Assembly (NCBI GenBank): GCA_963169105.1 | Contig: OY720635.1 | Coordinates: 159,603,645-159,667,644 of the forward strand | Direction: 5' to 3' | Source: Ceriagrion tenellum | Lineage: Eukaryota > Arthropoda > Insecta > Odonata > Coenagrionidae | Length of the DNA stretch: 64,000 nucleotides | Shown: piece by piece, positions 24,121 through 35,350 of the stretch | How positions within the stretch are numbered: position 1 is the first letter of the stretch | Layout: every line of letters starts with the position of its first letter | The notes under the pieces: generated by a model | Told to the model about the DNA's origin: nothing | Database searches by the model: none | What the model saw: only the letters and a program-made list of their open reading frames with translations | Made by a program: the position numbers and the translations under genes

Positions 24121-25420
24121 TTTTCCCCTCTGGAAGCTCAGCAAGTTGCGGAATGTGGGCGTGGCTCTGCTCCAGTTTTGCATGAAAAGCTCACCCCCAT
24201 ATGGTTGTCGCGAGTTCACAAGGTCGAGCTACTCGGCCGATTCAAACGTGGGCGGCATTGTTTTGCGGCGGTCCCGAGCGCTAGCACACGCAGACACTCG
24301 CAGAAACGGCCCTTTCCCCCGCCTCAAATGTGGTCCCTTCCCTTTTATTTCCGCGTCTCAAAGTTCCCACCCGCGACCAGCCCAGTCGATGTCTTTTGCG
24401 GGGGCAGACGGGTGTCGGAGGAGGGAGGAGCGGTTGGTTATTTCGGTGTGTTTACGCGGCTCCCGGCGTCCTCCCTCGTGCAGCATTTCGACCTCCACCC
24501 CCCCCCCCCCCGAACCACCTCGTCCACCTTCCTCCACAAATGATGCAGTCTCCACTGAATACGGATGAGCGGGAGAAACGACTGTTCAGCCATCACCCCC
24601 TTCGCCTCTCCTCTGCCCCACGCCTCCAGGGAACTTCCCGAGTGTTTTCATCCCTCCCGAGGAGGATTTTCTGCCATCATGGATTCCCTCTCTCGCGTGC
24701 GAGAAACCTCTCTTCTCTCTCTCTTCGTCTCCCAGGACCATTTCCTGGAGAAAGAACGTCTCGGAAGAGAGGGAGGAGGAGGCAGAGCTTGGCTGGAATG
24801 GGTTTCGGTTCTTTCGTTGTCGTCGAGGGAGTGGGGGTGGAGCGGTCGGTTTCCATGGGACGCGCACCTTCCTCACCCCACCACTCTCTGTCTCTCTCTC
24901 TCGCCCCCGCAACAATGCACTACAGCCCTCTCACATTTCTCCTGTCACTATCACTTCCCTCACTCCCCCGCCGCCCTCCCAAACACTTTTCTGTCGTTGC
25001 CCTTTTGCGTCCCAGCTCACTCCTCATCTCTGCGTCCCCCCGCTCTTGGCTGTGCTGTATTTTTTTCTGCCCTCACGCCTTTAGTAGCAGCATTCCACGG
25101 ATTTCCCATTCGGAATTTTCCGATCGAACCCTCTTCCCTTCTCTTTTCCTCGCCATTCTTTGTGTCCCGTATTCTTTTAACCTCTTCTCCGTCCCCTGTT
25201 TCCTCTTATTTTTCTCCCTTCTTGTATACCTCCGTTTTGAGGCACTATGCTTCGGACCGCCCCAAGGTGTCCCTCTTCCTTCCCTGCTGTCCTTGGAAGA
25301 AAAAGTATCACCAATGGGGCACTTGAATGTGGAATCGCGATGCTCTTCCGGGGAGCGGTGTTGAAATCACTTCGAGTACTTAACGCTCGCATTCTTCCAT
25401 TCTGTGAAAAATCTCACCCA
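24121..25420. other. Pyrimidine-rich island, no gene supported
   Basis: Positions 24280-25330 are very C/T-rich on the plus strand, including a run of C at about 24498-24510. Frames of 344 and 253 codons overlap each other here; two overlapping long frames on the same bases argue that composition, not coding, keeps them open. Their translations are Ser/Pro/Leu/Phe-rich without a recognisable domain. Confidence 0.55.
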
Positions 25421-28400
25421 GGCAGTCATAATGCCTGTCTGAAAGCGTGCAAAAATGGAGATGTGCAGTCGTGTTTCGAGTCGAATATCGGTGAATACAT
25501 TTCGTCATGTGAGCCCATTCTCCTATTTTCTCTCTGTGATAGTCTTTACGGATTTATGATAATATTATTATTGACACACAACTCTTTTATCATTTAATTG
25601 TTCTATCGTATGCGAGCTTTTTCACTCCATTTCGAGCCATCCCTCAGTTACTTACTTTACACCCTTTTCATTTAGTCTTTTTTTGAGGGTGGACTTACTT
25701 TTAGAAAGCAAGGCAAAATAATTGGATTCTAGCTCATAGCATTTAAAGTAGACCGGGATATCATCTCTTTGAAAATTAAGAACATATGTTTTGGTATGGC
25801 TTTAAGTTTTTATTGTCATTCAGTAAAAATTAAACTGTAGTTTTGCATCTTTCCCTTTACTCTTATTATTTAGGGGAGTTTTATCGCTTTCGTTGAATTT
25901 TTGCCTTTTTCGACTGTTTAAAGGGAAAAGTCTGAACTCAGGGATGGATTTTGTGTTTTGACTCAAATGCCTTTGAAGTCTAGCTCTTGTTTTGCCCTTC
26001 TACGATTACGCACTAATTTCGTGGGAAATAGCAATTTTTCTGGTGTATGCCGCTACATTTTTACGCGAAGTTCTGAGGTTATATGCTCGAAATGTCGTAA
26101 TGCTCCGTCAATACGTGCGACTCGCCAGAGGGATTGCTTCCCAGGAGGATCGGTCCCTCTTGCGCGGTGTTTCAGAGGTAAGCTATCACTTCCACGGGGG
26201 CGAGGTGAAATCACGCGTGCTTAGCTCATTGCTTCGTTCGGCCCCGGGAGGAATCGCTAGTTATTTTTTTCAACCGCGGTTGAAAACGAGAATTCCAAAG
26301 ATTTTCCGTCGTGCCATTGCCTCATTTAGGGGAGTTTCATCCGAGTACGAAACCGGTGATGTTCAATGCTGTTCTGGCGTGGAATATGTAGGTTTTCCTG
26401 GTCCTCTATTGGACGTCGTTCTTTTGCAAACCTTTTTGTTGGCTATGAAAAGCTTAGGCTGCGCCGGATGCATATCGGTATGCAGTGGTGTTTATTAACG
26501 TGGGCCGACGGAAAAAGTTCTCTGAAAGAGAAACTGCGGAGTGCCCCGATATTGGGAACGCTCCTCCCCGCGATTTCATTTCACGCCCGCGCCACCAACG
26601 ACAGACGGGCTGCTTTGAATTTGGAATCGTGCACACGCCTCTGTTGCACTTCAAAGCTGGCGAGAAATAGATATTTTCATAAAGGGAATGTTTTCAATCC
26701 AAAGGTTAGATTAGTCCAATAATGTTGTGTTACTTTCATGAGATTTTCGTTTCGGGATATTTTGGAATATTTAAAAAGAACCCGTTATCATCTCTGGTGC
26801 TGAAGCAATTGTGTTCACTGTATTTAAACAGTAGACGTGAGGTCATTAGTTACGGTACTCGTAATGTGGTGCTCTTCTCGGTCAAATGTAGAATAATTTC
26901 CCTGAAATGACAACTCTCTGATATACTCTCTTTCTTATAAATTTAATCTCATAACGTCTGTGTTGTTTCACTCCTTTTGTCTCAATCCTCGTATATAAAA
27001 ATGCATTACTGATTCATATTTATCCCTATGGGATGAAAACACTGAAGGATCTTTGCGTTCATTTCATATCCTAGCCCAAGTTGATCCTTAACACAGAATT
27101 GGAGTGATGAGAGGAATATTGGAAAAGTACGGCTCTATTTTTATTTCGAAATAGTGAAACATTCACCATTCGACTTCGTTTTAGGGAATACCATAATTGG
27201 CTAAGTAAGACACGGCTTATTATATCAATTTTGAGGTCCATAGCGAATAGTTAATTTTGATTATTTTAGAACGTTTGGAGTTTACCCTTCTGAACAAGTA
27301 TCAATCATCTTTAGATGTATTGTCGCTCATTTAGCATAACTTTATGGGTATGTTGACGGATCTTTTGAATAGCACCCGATAATCATTCTCATTAATTCTG
27401 TTTCTTGTGGTCTCTTGCTTTCTATTTCCTCTCATCCCTTTAGCGAAGTTGCCTCTTTCGCCTCTGCTCCATTTACTTGGGTTCCCTTCCTATTCCCGGT
27501 CGTTCTTGGCTCTCGTATTTCCCTGGCCCTCGTTCTCCACTTGCATCCTTCGCCGGACCACCGCCGAAGTGGGAAGAGGAACGCCCGGAATAGTGTTGCC
27601 TATCCCACCCGTGGGCGGATTTCATACCCACCCATTCCCAGCATGTTATTTCTCTAAACGACTGAAAGATTTCTCCCTCCTCTCTCTTGCCATCCTGCCT
27701 CTCCGCCCTCTCCACTTTCTGGCTTTTCCGCTTTTCACTCGCAGTCGTTCGTTCTTAGAGTTCCTTTTCCAAGGTCAGTTGAATGACCTGAGGGACGTGA
27801 AAAGTTCTCAACTTCGTCCAAGAGAATGATATAATCATTCATTTTCTTCTCCCTCTCGGGAAAGGAAAACTTCCGCGACCGTCCCCCGTTGCGCCTCCCT
27901 CTGTCCTATTCAAAACAATAAACTTCAGTTGGTCATTAGCTGTCGTTCGTTAACACTGGCTCTCCCCAAGAGTACTGTAAGTCTTTTGGGCTCTTGTTGG
28001 GAAATCACTTTCCTATTCGAATTGGGGGACAAGAATCGCCCTTTGAAATCTCAGATAGCTATTCATGGCTAATTCAATTGATTATAGTTCTTGGATATAT
28101 ATGTTTTTAATCTGCGTTGAGAGATTTTTCTTCTCTACCCGTCTTCCTTGGTCTGGTCTTTTCCGTGGACTTCAGGAAGACTTCCAGGGAACCTTCGGTC
28201 CTTATAGTATTATTTCCATATGATGAAACAAGGATATTGAATTTACTTTTGATTTCATGGAGGATATTGTCATATGACAATTAAATTAGTTTTGAATTTT
28301 TATTGTTCCGTTTTTACAGGAGACCGTTTGTGTTAACGATGATCACAAATTGATTTCATGTCTTAATTTTGTTCATGGCTTGTGGATGTTAACGAAGGTA

Positions 28401-29940
28401 AACTTCATATGGTAAGCTCGCTCAGATGTGAACTGGAGAAGAAGTTCGTGATTTAAATGTTAAACCCTTCAATTCAGAAAGGAAAGATTTACCTTTTACT
28501 ATCTACACTGAGACCCTCATTCGTAAAAAAGATCCTTAATTACAGTTTGTGGGATTCTTATTAACCGTGAGCTTCATTTTCAACGTCTTGGCTTGTTTTA
28601 CGGGCTTTATAAGTGCGTAGTTGATCCTAATTATCTTGAGCAAGTAAATGTTTATTCCTAATAAACGATATGAAAACGTAGGGTTGATTGTTTTAAAATT
28701 TTCATTCGCTCTTTATCGATCGTTGGAGCATGTTGTTTAATATACTCATGCATATTTTCCTGGTGTGGGAAAGATCATGCATTACATGGTTGATAATACG
28801 GGGCTCGTAGTTGTATTACTTGGAATTTTACCCTTCTCGGGGAAAAATGGCCGGGGTTCGGAGCGAAGTCAGGAGATTTCCTCCCAAAGCACGTGTTTCG
28901 AGTCACATTCCAGGATTGGACTCCGTGGGTGTCGCACTTATTCTTCGCACGTCACTCCTGGAGAAGATGATGCTCTCTCGGTGAGCCTATTATCAGTAAA
29001 GTTCGAGCCAGCGACGACGTGAAAACTCTGGCGAGGGTCGGACTCCAAACTGCCAGAACCAACGTCATAACATTTCGTGTTACCGTCACGGCGAGGCAGA
29101 TGTACAAAGTTTTGTACTTTAAGAGATGGATAAAAAGGAGTTCCTTAAATGGGGTACATTATTATTATTGTTAGTTGGCTTAAATTTACTGTTCAATATT
29201 ATGACGTACTTTTTTCATGCTGGCCGAGGCAAGGCAAGACCTGATTCGCAAACAATAACCTTTCCTATCTGGATAAATTGTTGTAGACGTCTTTGTCTGT
29301 CCTCAAAGCATCAATTTGTTTCTATCTTGTTCGTATGTGTCTTCCATTATGTCTAGAAATTCTCCTCTTTACCTCCTTTTTATGATTGAATGATACATTT
29401 CTCCTGGTATATTGATTTTCTCTTTCTGTTGTTCCCATTTTTTTTATGCTGTCGATCCTTAAAAGCCTCTTCTTCTTCCGAAACGGTATTCATGTCTGTG
29501 CAGAAATATGTCATATGCTTGCGTTTGCTTGGATAAATATGTTTGGATCATGTTCATTTCAACATTTTTTGCTTGCTTTGATTCGTTTGACAGGCATTCC
29601 ATTTTTATCATTATAAGAATGCTTTGCTTAATTTCTTGTTTATTTTTATCATTTCGCACTTGCGTTCAAGAGTTGCTAGGCCATTTCATGATTCAAGTCA
29701 TTGGACCAATTACTCAGTTGCCTCATTAAATATTTTAACCGTAAAAATGAATCTTTTGCTGACGATTGTGATTGATGAAGAAATGAGAATGTATTTTTCT
29801 GATTTGCAATGGCATTAGTGTGCGAATTTGATATAAGATACTGTCCTCATTAATTATGAATGATAAATCGTTAGATGCATAAACAGAACTGGCTGTTTAT
29901 CAATTATTTATTACACTCTAAACTCAAATAGTTCGTTATT
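25421..29940. other. Long unassigned AT-rich stretch
   Basis: I recognised no gene, RNA gene or transposon in these 4.5 kb. Two moderately GC-rich patches occur at about 26100-26650 and 27400-27900. A TTTCAGAGGTAAGC string near 26170 resembles adjoining splice signals but defines no exon. The rest is AT-rich with short broken frames. Confidence 0.5.
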
Positions 29941-30225
29941 TAGTTAGTAAGTACAGGGGTGAGCATATTATGTCGTCTCAATCGGCGAATCGTTCGGCCT
30001 TGCAGTCGAGGCGTCTTACAGACGCATTCGCGGACCTTACAGCTTAAGTCTTAGTGGATAGCTGAGATGAGTTATTCCTTCTCCCAACTATTTCGAAAGA
30101 GCGTTAGTGACAATGAGGCCAGACCATCGGCTTTACTGTAGATTCGGCAGTCGCGTGGATTCGAACTTGCATTTTTCGTGGCGTCATTCCGCTCAACTTA
30201 ACTCCCGGACAATTCATGTTGCGAT
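29941..30225 (-). repeat. Possible degenerate tRNA-derived SINE
   Basis: On the minus strand, GTTCGAATCC (complement of about 30153-30162) fits the polymerase III B box. About 35 bases upstream, TAAGTTGAGCGG (about 30190-30202) roughly fits an A box. The downstream part runs into unique-looking sequence ending near 29950. There is no second copy in the window and no target duplication was found, so this is tentative. Confidence 0.35.
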
Positions 30226-31200
30226 TTGGGTCAAGAGAGTTCGTATATATGACTTCACCTCCTCCTGTTTGCTCTTCTTCGGAGCGCCAGCCGAGTTCTC
30301 GGTTGCGGCGGAAGTCGGACTTTTTTATGCTGACCAGCGGCGGCGAATGCTTCCGTGGCGACCCTTCATCGAAGGAGCGAACCACGTGGTCCTCGATTCC
30401 ATGCGACCCGGTCGGCTTGCCATTCGGAGAGATTCAAGTCATCCTGTCTTTTATTAATTCTTTAGCGGCTCGGCCCCACACAGATCCTTCCTCTCCTCGT
30501 TTTCTCTCCCTCCTCCCTCGTCCTTTTTCCCTCGGCCCTTCAAAGGAGTCGTCCTTCCCTCATCCATCTCGCCCCAAATCCATCCAACTCTTTCCTTGTT
30601 TCCCTCCCTTTCCCACTGCCTTCAATAGTGGAAGTCACTCTGGCGAAAGGGAGCGTAGAAGCGGGCGATACGGCGTCGCGGCGGCCTAGATCAGACCTCG
30701 CCCGTGAGTTATGCATCACGTATTCCTTATTTATTTGGAGGAAAAAGGATTTGATAGCCTCTGCTTCCCCCACTCCTCTTTTTTTCTCGCCCGAGTGTGC
30801 GTTTGTAAGTAAGAAAACACCTCCCCCTTTCCCATTGAGCGCCCCCACCCCTTCCCCGCCAATCCCCCTCACCCAATCGTCGTACACCGGTGCCCGCGCG
30901 CCGCTTTGAATAAGTCAACCGCGTGTCCCTCGGCCTCTTCCGTCCTCCTCCTCCGCCTCTTTCATCCTCTCCCTCTTCCGTCTTCCTGCTTTATCTCGAC
31001 TCTCGCCACCCCCTCCGATTCCCGTTCCTCCACCTCATGTCTTCTCGAGCTTCAACTCGGATTTCTATTGATCTCGGACATTTAATGCTCTTTAATTTTC
31101 CTTCCAGCGGTCCGTTCTGCGTCAACATTGGAGTTAATATAGCGAGCATATGGTTGTTCCGATGGCAGTCCCGCCTCCCCGACCGTGGGCTCTCATTTTA
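30226..31200. other. Pyrimidine-rich island, no gene supported
   Basis: Positions 30460-31050 are C/T-rich on the plus strand with CpG-containing patches. Overlapping frames on both strands are open because stop codons are rare in this composition. No protein family was recognised. Confidence 0.55.
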
Positions 31201-32160
31201 AACATTTCATTCACGAACTTATTTACCGGCATTGATTCTCATTGGAACTCTTCATGCGTAGCGAATCACACTTCTCGCGGATTTACCTTAATTATTATCA
31301 TAAGTTTTGAAACGTTATAGTATAGTGTACGCGATAGAATGTGAGGAAGACGCGGTAGAAATAATTCGTGGATGAGAAAGAAAAATTATGTTTGAATGTA
31401 CGAATGACTTATGACCTAATTACAGAGTAAAATCAAGCATTGAAGGTCCTACGTCCTACGGTACTTATGACCGTACGCTACGAATGACTTATGACCTACG
31501 ATGCGTATGAATGAAGTCTGGGACTAGCGTACGAATCTACAAATTTATTGTTGTGAATTCTAAGACATAATGAGTTTTATGCGTGCACACTTTTAAAGAT
31601 ATACATTATTACGATGTAATATTGTATATCTTTAATTGGTTTATTATTTAATTAATTAATTATTATTATATAATTCATTAATAATTTATATTGGAGAAGC
31701 AACGGAATTTATCGGCGAATAACCTTGTGATTTATAAATTTTTATCATTTTATTATCTTTGATTCTCGGGAAGGAATTATGGGAAATAGAACACATAAGC
31801 GTTAAATGTTGGATTTATGCATAAAAATACACGTTCCCCATTAACTTTGAACTTTAGGTTTACGTGTTTTCTTTTTACGGAGATGAAGGATTTCCCTCAT
31901 CGTTCTTATTCTATTTGATGGAGACTCTTGGAGAGAAGAGAAATCTGCGCAATTATTTGATGTAAGTTATTTTTACACTACCGCTATTGGTCTGCAAAAA
32001 GCTCACAAATTCTAAATTCAACTCTTGATCGCAACTGCAGAATCAATCAAGATGCTCCGAGGTCCTAAGAAAGAGAGCTCACAGCTTTGCTGGGAAGGAT
32101 TTGGTAACTACGGACTCTCTAGCGGACTTCTGATTCGGCAGTCTCACAAGCAATACATGA
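31201..32160. other. AT-rich DNA with a short dispersed repeat
   Basis: The 20-base string TACGAATGACTTATGACCTA occurs exactly at 31399-31418 and again at 31479-31498, with a partial third ACTTATGACC between them. Positions 31600-31700 are a low-complexity A/T stretch. No gene was recognised. Confidence 0.6.
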
Positions 32161-32820
32161 ATTTAATAGCTCGGGTAGGATAAAAGTGTGTCAGCCCGTT
32201 GAGCGGGGGGAAGAGAGAAAGGGGGGTCGTCGACTATCTTATGAATTGCCTCCCCCTGTCCTACTCCGCAAGAGGTCGACCTAACGTGTCCCTTCATCCC
32301 CCTCCACTCCGCCATTCGGCTCCGCTTGACATCTCGTAGACAGCGGCTCATAATTGAACGTACCTTTTTCGTTACGGAGACATATCCCGAACGCCCACCG
32401 CGCTCTCCAGTCATGCGCACTGCGCCGCGAATCCCCCCCTCCCCCGTCTGCCGCTTTCCCCTCCTCCCGGTCGCTCCCGACAAAGATGGAGTCCCCCAGC
32501 GGCGAGGGCGCTGCTCCACGTGGGATGCTGTGTAGTCGTGAGAGAGAGACCAATCGATATGCCCCCCCTCGCATGTGTTGTATATATCGTTTCATCCACC
32601 CGCCCTCGTCTCTCTCTCCATCTCGATACTCTCCTCCTACTCCGTCTTTTTCTCTCTTGTCTCCGCGCTCTCTTCTCCCCTTCATCCACTCTCTTCTCTC
32701 TCTCTTTTCTGCTGTTCATCCTTCGCCCTCTTTCCTTGATTTTACGTAATATCCTACATTTTCCTTTCCTCTTTCCGTCTTTTAGCTTTCGCACAATTCG
32801 ATTAAACCAGTCCACGCTTG
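32161..32820. other. Pyrimidine-rich island, no gene supported
   Basis: The plus strand is C/T-rich from about 32400 to 32780. Four or more overlapping frames on both strands are open, which is a compositional effect. The 14 bases after its end are the left target duplication of the SINE that follows. Confidence 0.55.
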
Positions 32821-33151
32821 CTCAAATTCTCGGATTCGATTCGATTTTTGCGGAGGCGACCGACAGCTAAGGTCCTTTGCGCCGTAGGGGATAGGTAAGG
32901 GAAGAAGGGTGGATAGAAACCCGGCGTCGGCATTAGCCTGCTCTTAACGAAAGGCGCCAAGGGGACCTCGGTTTAACGTCTCATCCGACAGACGGAGTAC
33001 TGCGCTTGAAATGCCCTCCACAAGACATGCAAGTAGGGATCGGGTTTCCTTTGAAAATCACCCTCTTCTGCAGGGATTTGAACCCTGGCCGTTCGCATGG
33101 CTAGCCTGTACTCAAGCCACCACATCAACCCGATCCCCTCAAATTCTCGGA
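32821..33151 (-). mobile_element. tRNA-derived SINE with perfect 14-bp target-site duplication
   Basis: CTCAAATTCTCGGA occurs exactly at 32821-32834 and 33138-33151, and the 303 bases between are the inserted element. On the minus strand it begins GGGATCGGGTTGATG at 33137. GGTTCAAATCC (complement of 33074-33084) is a perfect polymerase III B box inside a CAGGG/CCCTG arm, and TGGTGGCTTGAG is a poorer A box. The body contains GATGAGACGTTAAACC followed by a GGTCCCCTTGGCGCC block, a layout reminiscent of conserved SINE central domains. It ends in a short AAAAATCGAATCGAA tail. SINEs do not encode protein and are mobilised by LINE enzymes. The undecayed duplication indicates a recent insertion. Confidence 0.93.
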
Positions 33152-35350
33152 AATCAGATTTTTACCTTCTCTTTTCAACGTTAACTCGCGGTCAAAGGAA
33201 TTACTACCCGTAAGCTGTGTAGGAAGTGAATGTAATCTCGCGATTTTACTAACTTTTCGGACTTTCTGTTGTCCATAATTTCGGTCGCGGTCCCGTTATA
33301 TTTTTCATCGTGACGCATCATTCGCTTCGACTTCCGGTACGCTAAGTCTTTAAGTTTTCGTTTACTGCTCAATGTCATTTTCATGAGCTATTTTCGGTAA
33401 TAACGCTCATTATTATTCTTGGAGAGTTTAATCATACTTTTAAGACAACTCTTAAGGCTTCCACGGATCAACCAAAAACTTATCGACACGGTCCCTGGTA
33501 AGGGCGAGTAACACAACACTTTCCTCATGTGTTAAATTTTGTGGAGGGTAATAGCTTGCTTTATACATTCTGCTAGAGATACTTAACTCCCATTCTCCGA
33601 AAATGTTTTGCAATCGCTCTCATCGTCACATATGTGAATTTATCGCGTATGTCAACTTGACCCCGCATTTGCAATCCTGTCTTTTAATCAAGGGTTTGAG
33701 TCTTACCTTCAGCATCAGGGGGCGGGGGAGCATAAGCAACCCAGACTTGGGATTCACATTGTGAGTCATATTCTTCGGCCCGCGGACAATTGAGTTTAGC
33801 ATCAAGGTGAAAGGGCGAGGCAGTTCCTCTCTTTTCTTCCTCCCTAGGTACTTCTTCTCCAATCCCCTGAACAGGCATTCCTTTGCCATGGCGACCCTTG
33901 CTTCCATCTGCTAAAGCACGTCATTCTTCCCCTTTCCACCCCTGCCCACTCCCAACCATCCCTTTTCGTTCATTCGTTCACCCTATTCATTCATTTCCTC
34001 TTAATTACTCTTCTCCATTTCCATTTATTGCCTCCTATCGTTCCTATGTTCCGTTTCATTAATTTTTACGCATGCGGAGTTTCATCTGTCCCCTTTGTGC
34101 GTCTCGCTCTTAAATGTTCGTTCTTTTCCCGAGGTAATTACGCATTTTCTCTCGCTCTCCTTAATTTTTATCTCTTCTCATTTCTTTTTTGGGGCTTACT
34201 CCCCTTCATCTCATTTTTACAAACCCCTATTCTTATCTCGCTTGTCTCATCTTTGTCGCCATTGAACGCATTCCTCCCCCCTCACCCGGCTTTGTTCTGC
34301 GTAACTAACTGCATCTATGGAGCTGAATTTTATTTCATCATAGTTGCAAAGTGATGTTATCGTTGAGTTACTTTTCTTGCAGGTTTTCCAATGCAGAAAA
34401 ACCTATTATTATGGTTCGGCGAGGTAGTTTTAGTACTTAATCCCACAGACTAATTAATTTTCCTTTGGCGAGTTACCACCTTGCCATATCTTTTTATACT
34501 TCATTGTTTGAAAAGATTATTATTTCACGTCTCATCCGTGTTTTGGCAGCCTTCTGCTGAAATTGTCGGCACTCCAATTATCCTTGTATGTTTTCGCAAT
34601 GTTCTTTTATTCGTGAGACAATTTGTTAGATAGTCTGATTTGGTTATAACAATTATGTTCGTCAAATTCTATTTCTTGGGGTTCATTCATTGTTATCGGC
34701 GATTTTTGTTCCTAAATAAACATGTTAAACCATTACATGCCACCAATAGCTTCTAGGGAAAATTCTCCGGAAACAGTGAAACATAATTTTTTTAAAGTAT
34801 GAAATTATTTGATGGGGATTTATACATCCCTTATAGAATTGTATTTTTTTCTGTGACAGACTCTCATTTCATATGTATAACCACCCCCTATGACGATTCA
34901 ATAAGTTCCTGAGTACTCTCTTTTTTGACAGACTCGAGGTGCAAAGAGATCCAATAAATTTTTCAACGTGTCCTTTGACTTCCACGGGTATCACTTTGCC
35001 CGGGGGAGAGGTACGGATGACCGTCGACCCCCCCACCCCCTCGCCCATCCCTCTCGAATTCATACGTCCGACTCCGGTTCCCAATCCACCCTCCCTCCTC
35101 CTCGCCTCCCACTCACCCCGGAGGCGACCGATGGCTCGACGAGCGGCACATGAGTGGCATCTCGGGTGCGGGGGCGGGAGGGGGCGGCCCATGTGACGTG
35201 GACTGGGTAGGGGGGCGTGGTCATCTGTGCCCCCATCCCTTTCGACTCCGGAAAGAAAGGGAGTGGGAAGCGGGGGAGAGAGGGTCGTGCACGTAGGTTG
35301 TGCCGGTGGGCCCCAAGAAATGTCCCACATCTCCTTTTAGGGGATCCACT
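33152..35350. other. Unassigned DNA with one GC-rich island
   Basis: Mostly AT-rich and without recognised genes. Positions 34980-35330 are GC-rich, with a C/T-rich half followed by a G-rich half. This produces open frames on both strands that I do not consider coding. Confidence 0.55.

Noticed and set aside
24330..25364. 344- and 253-codon overlapping open frames
   Set aside because: They share the same C/T-rich bases, so lack of stop codons is compositional; the translations are low-complexity.
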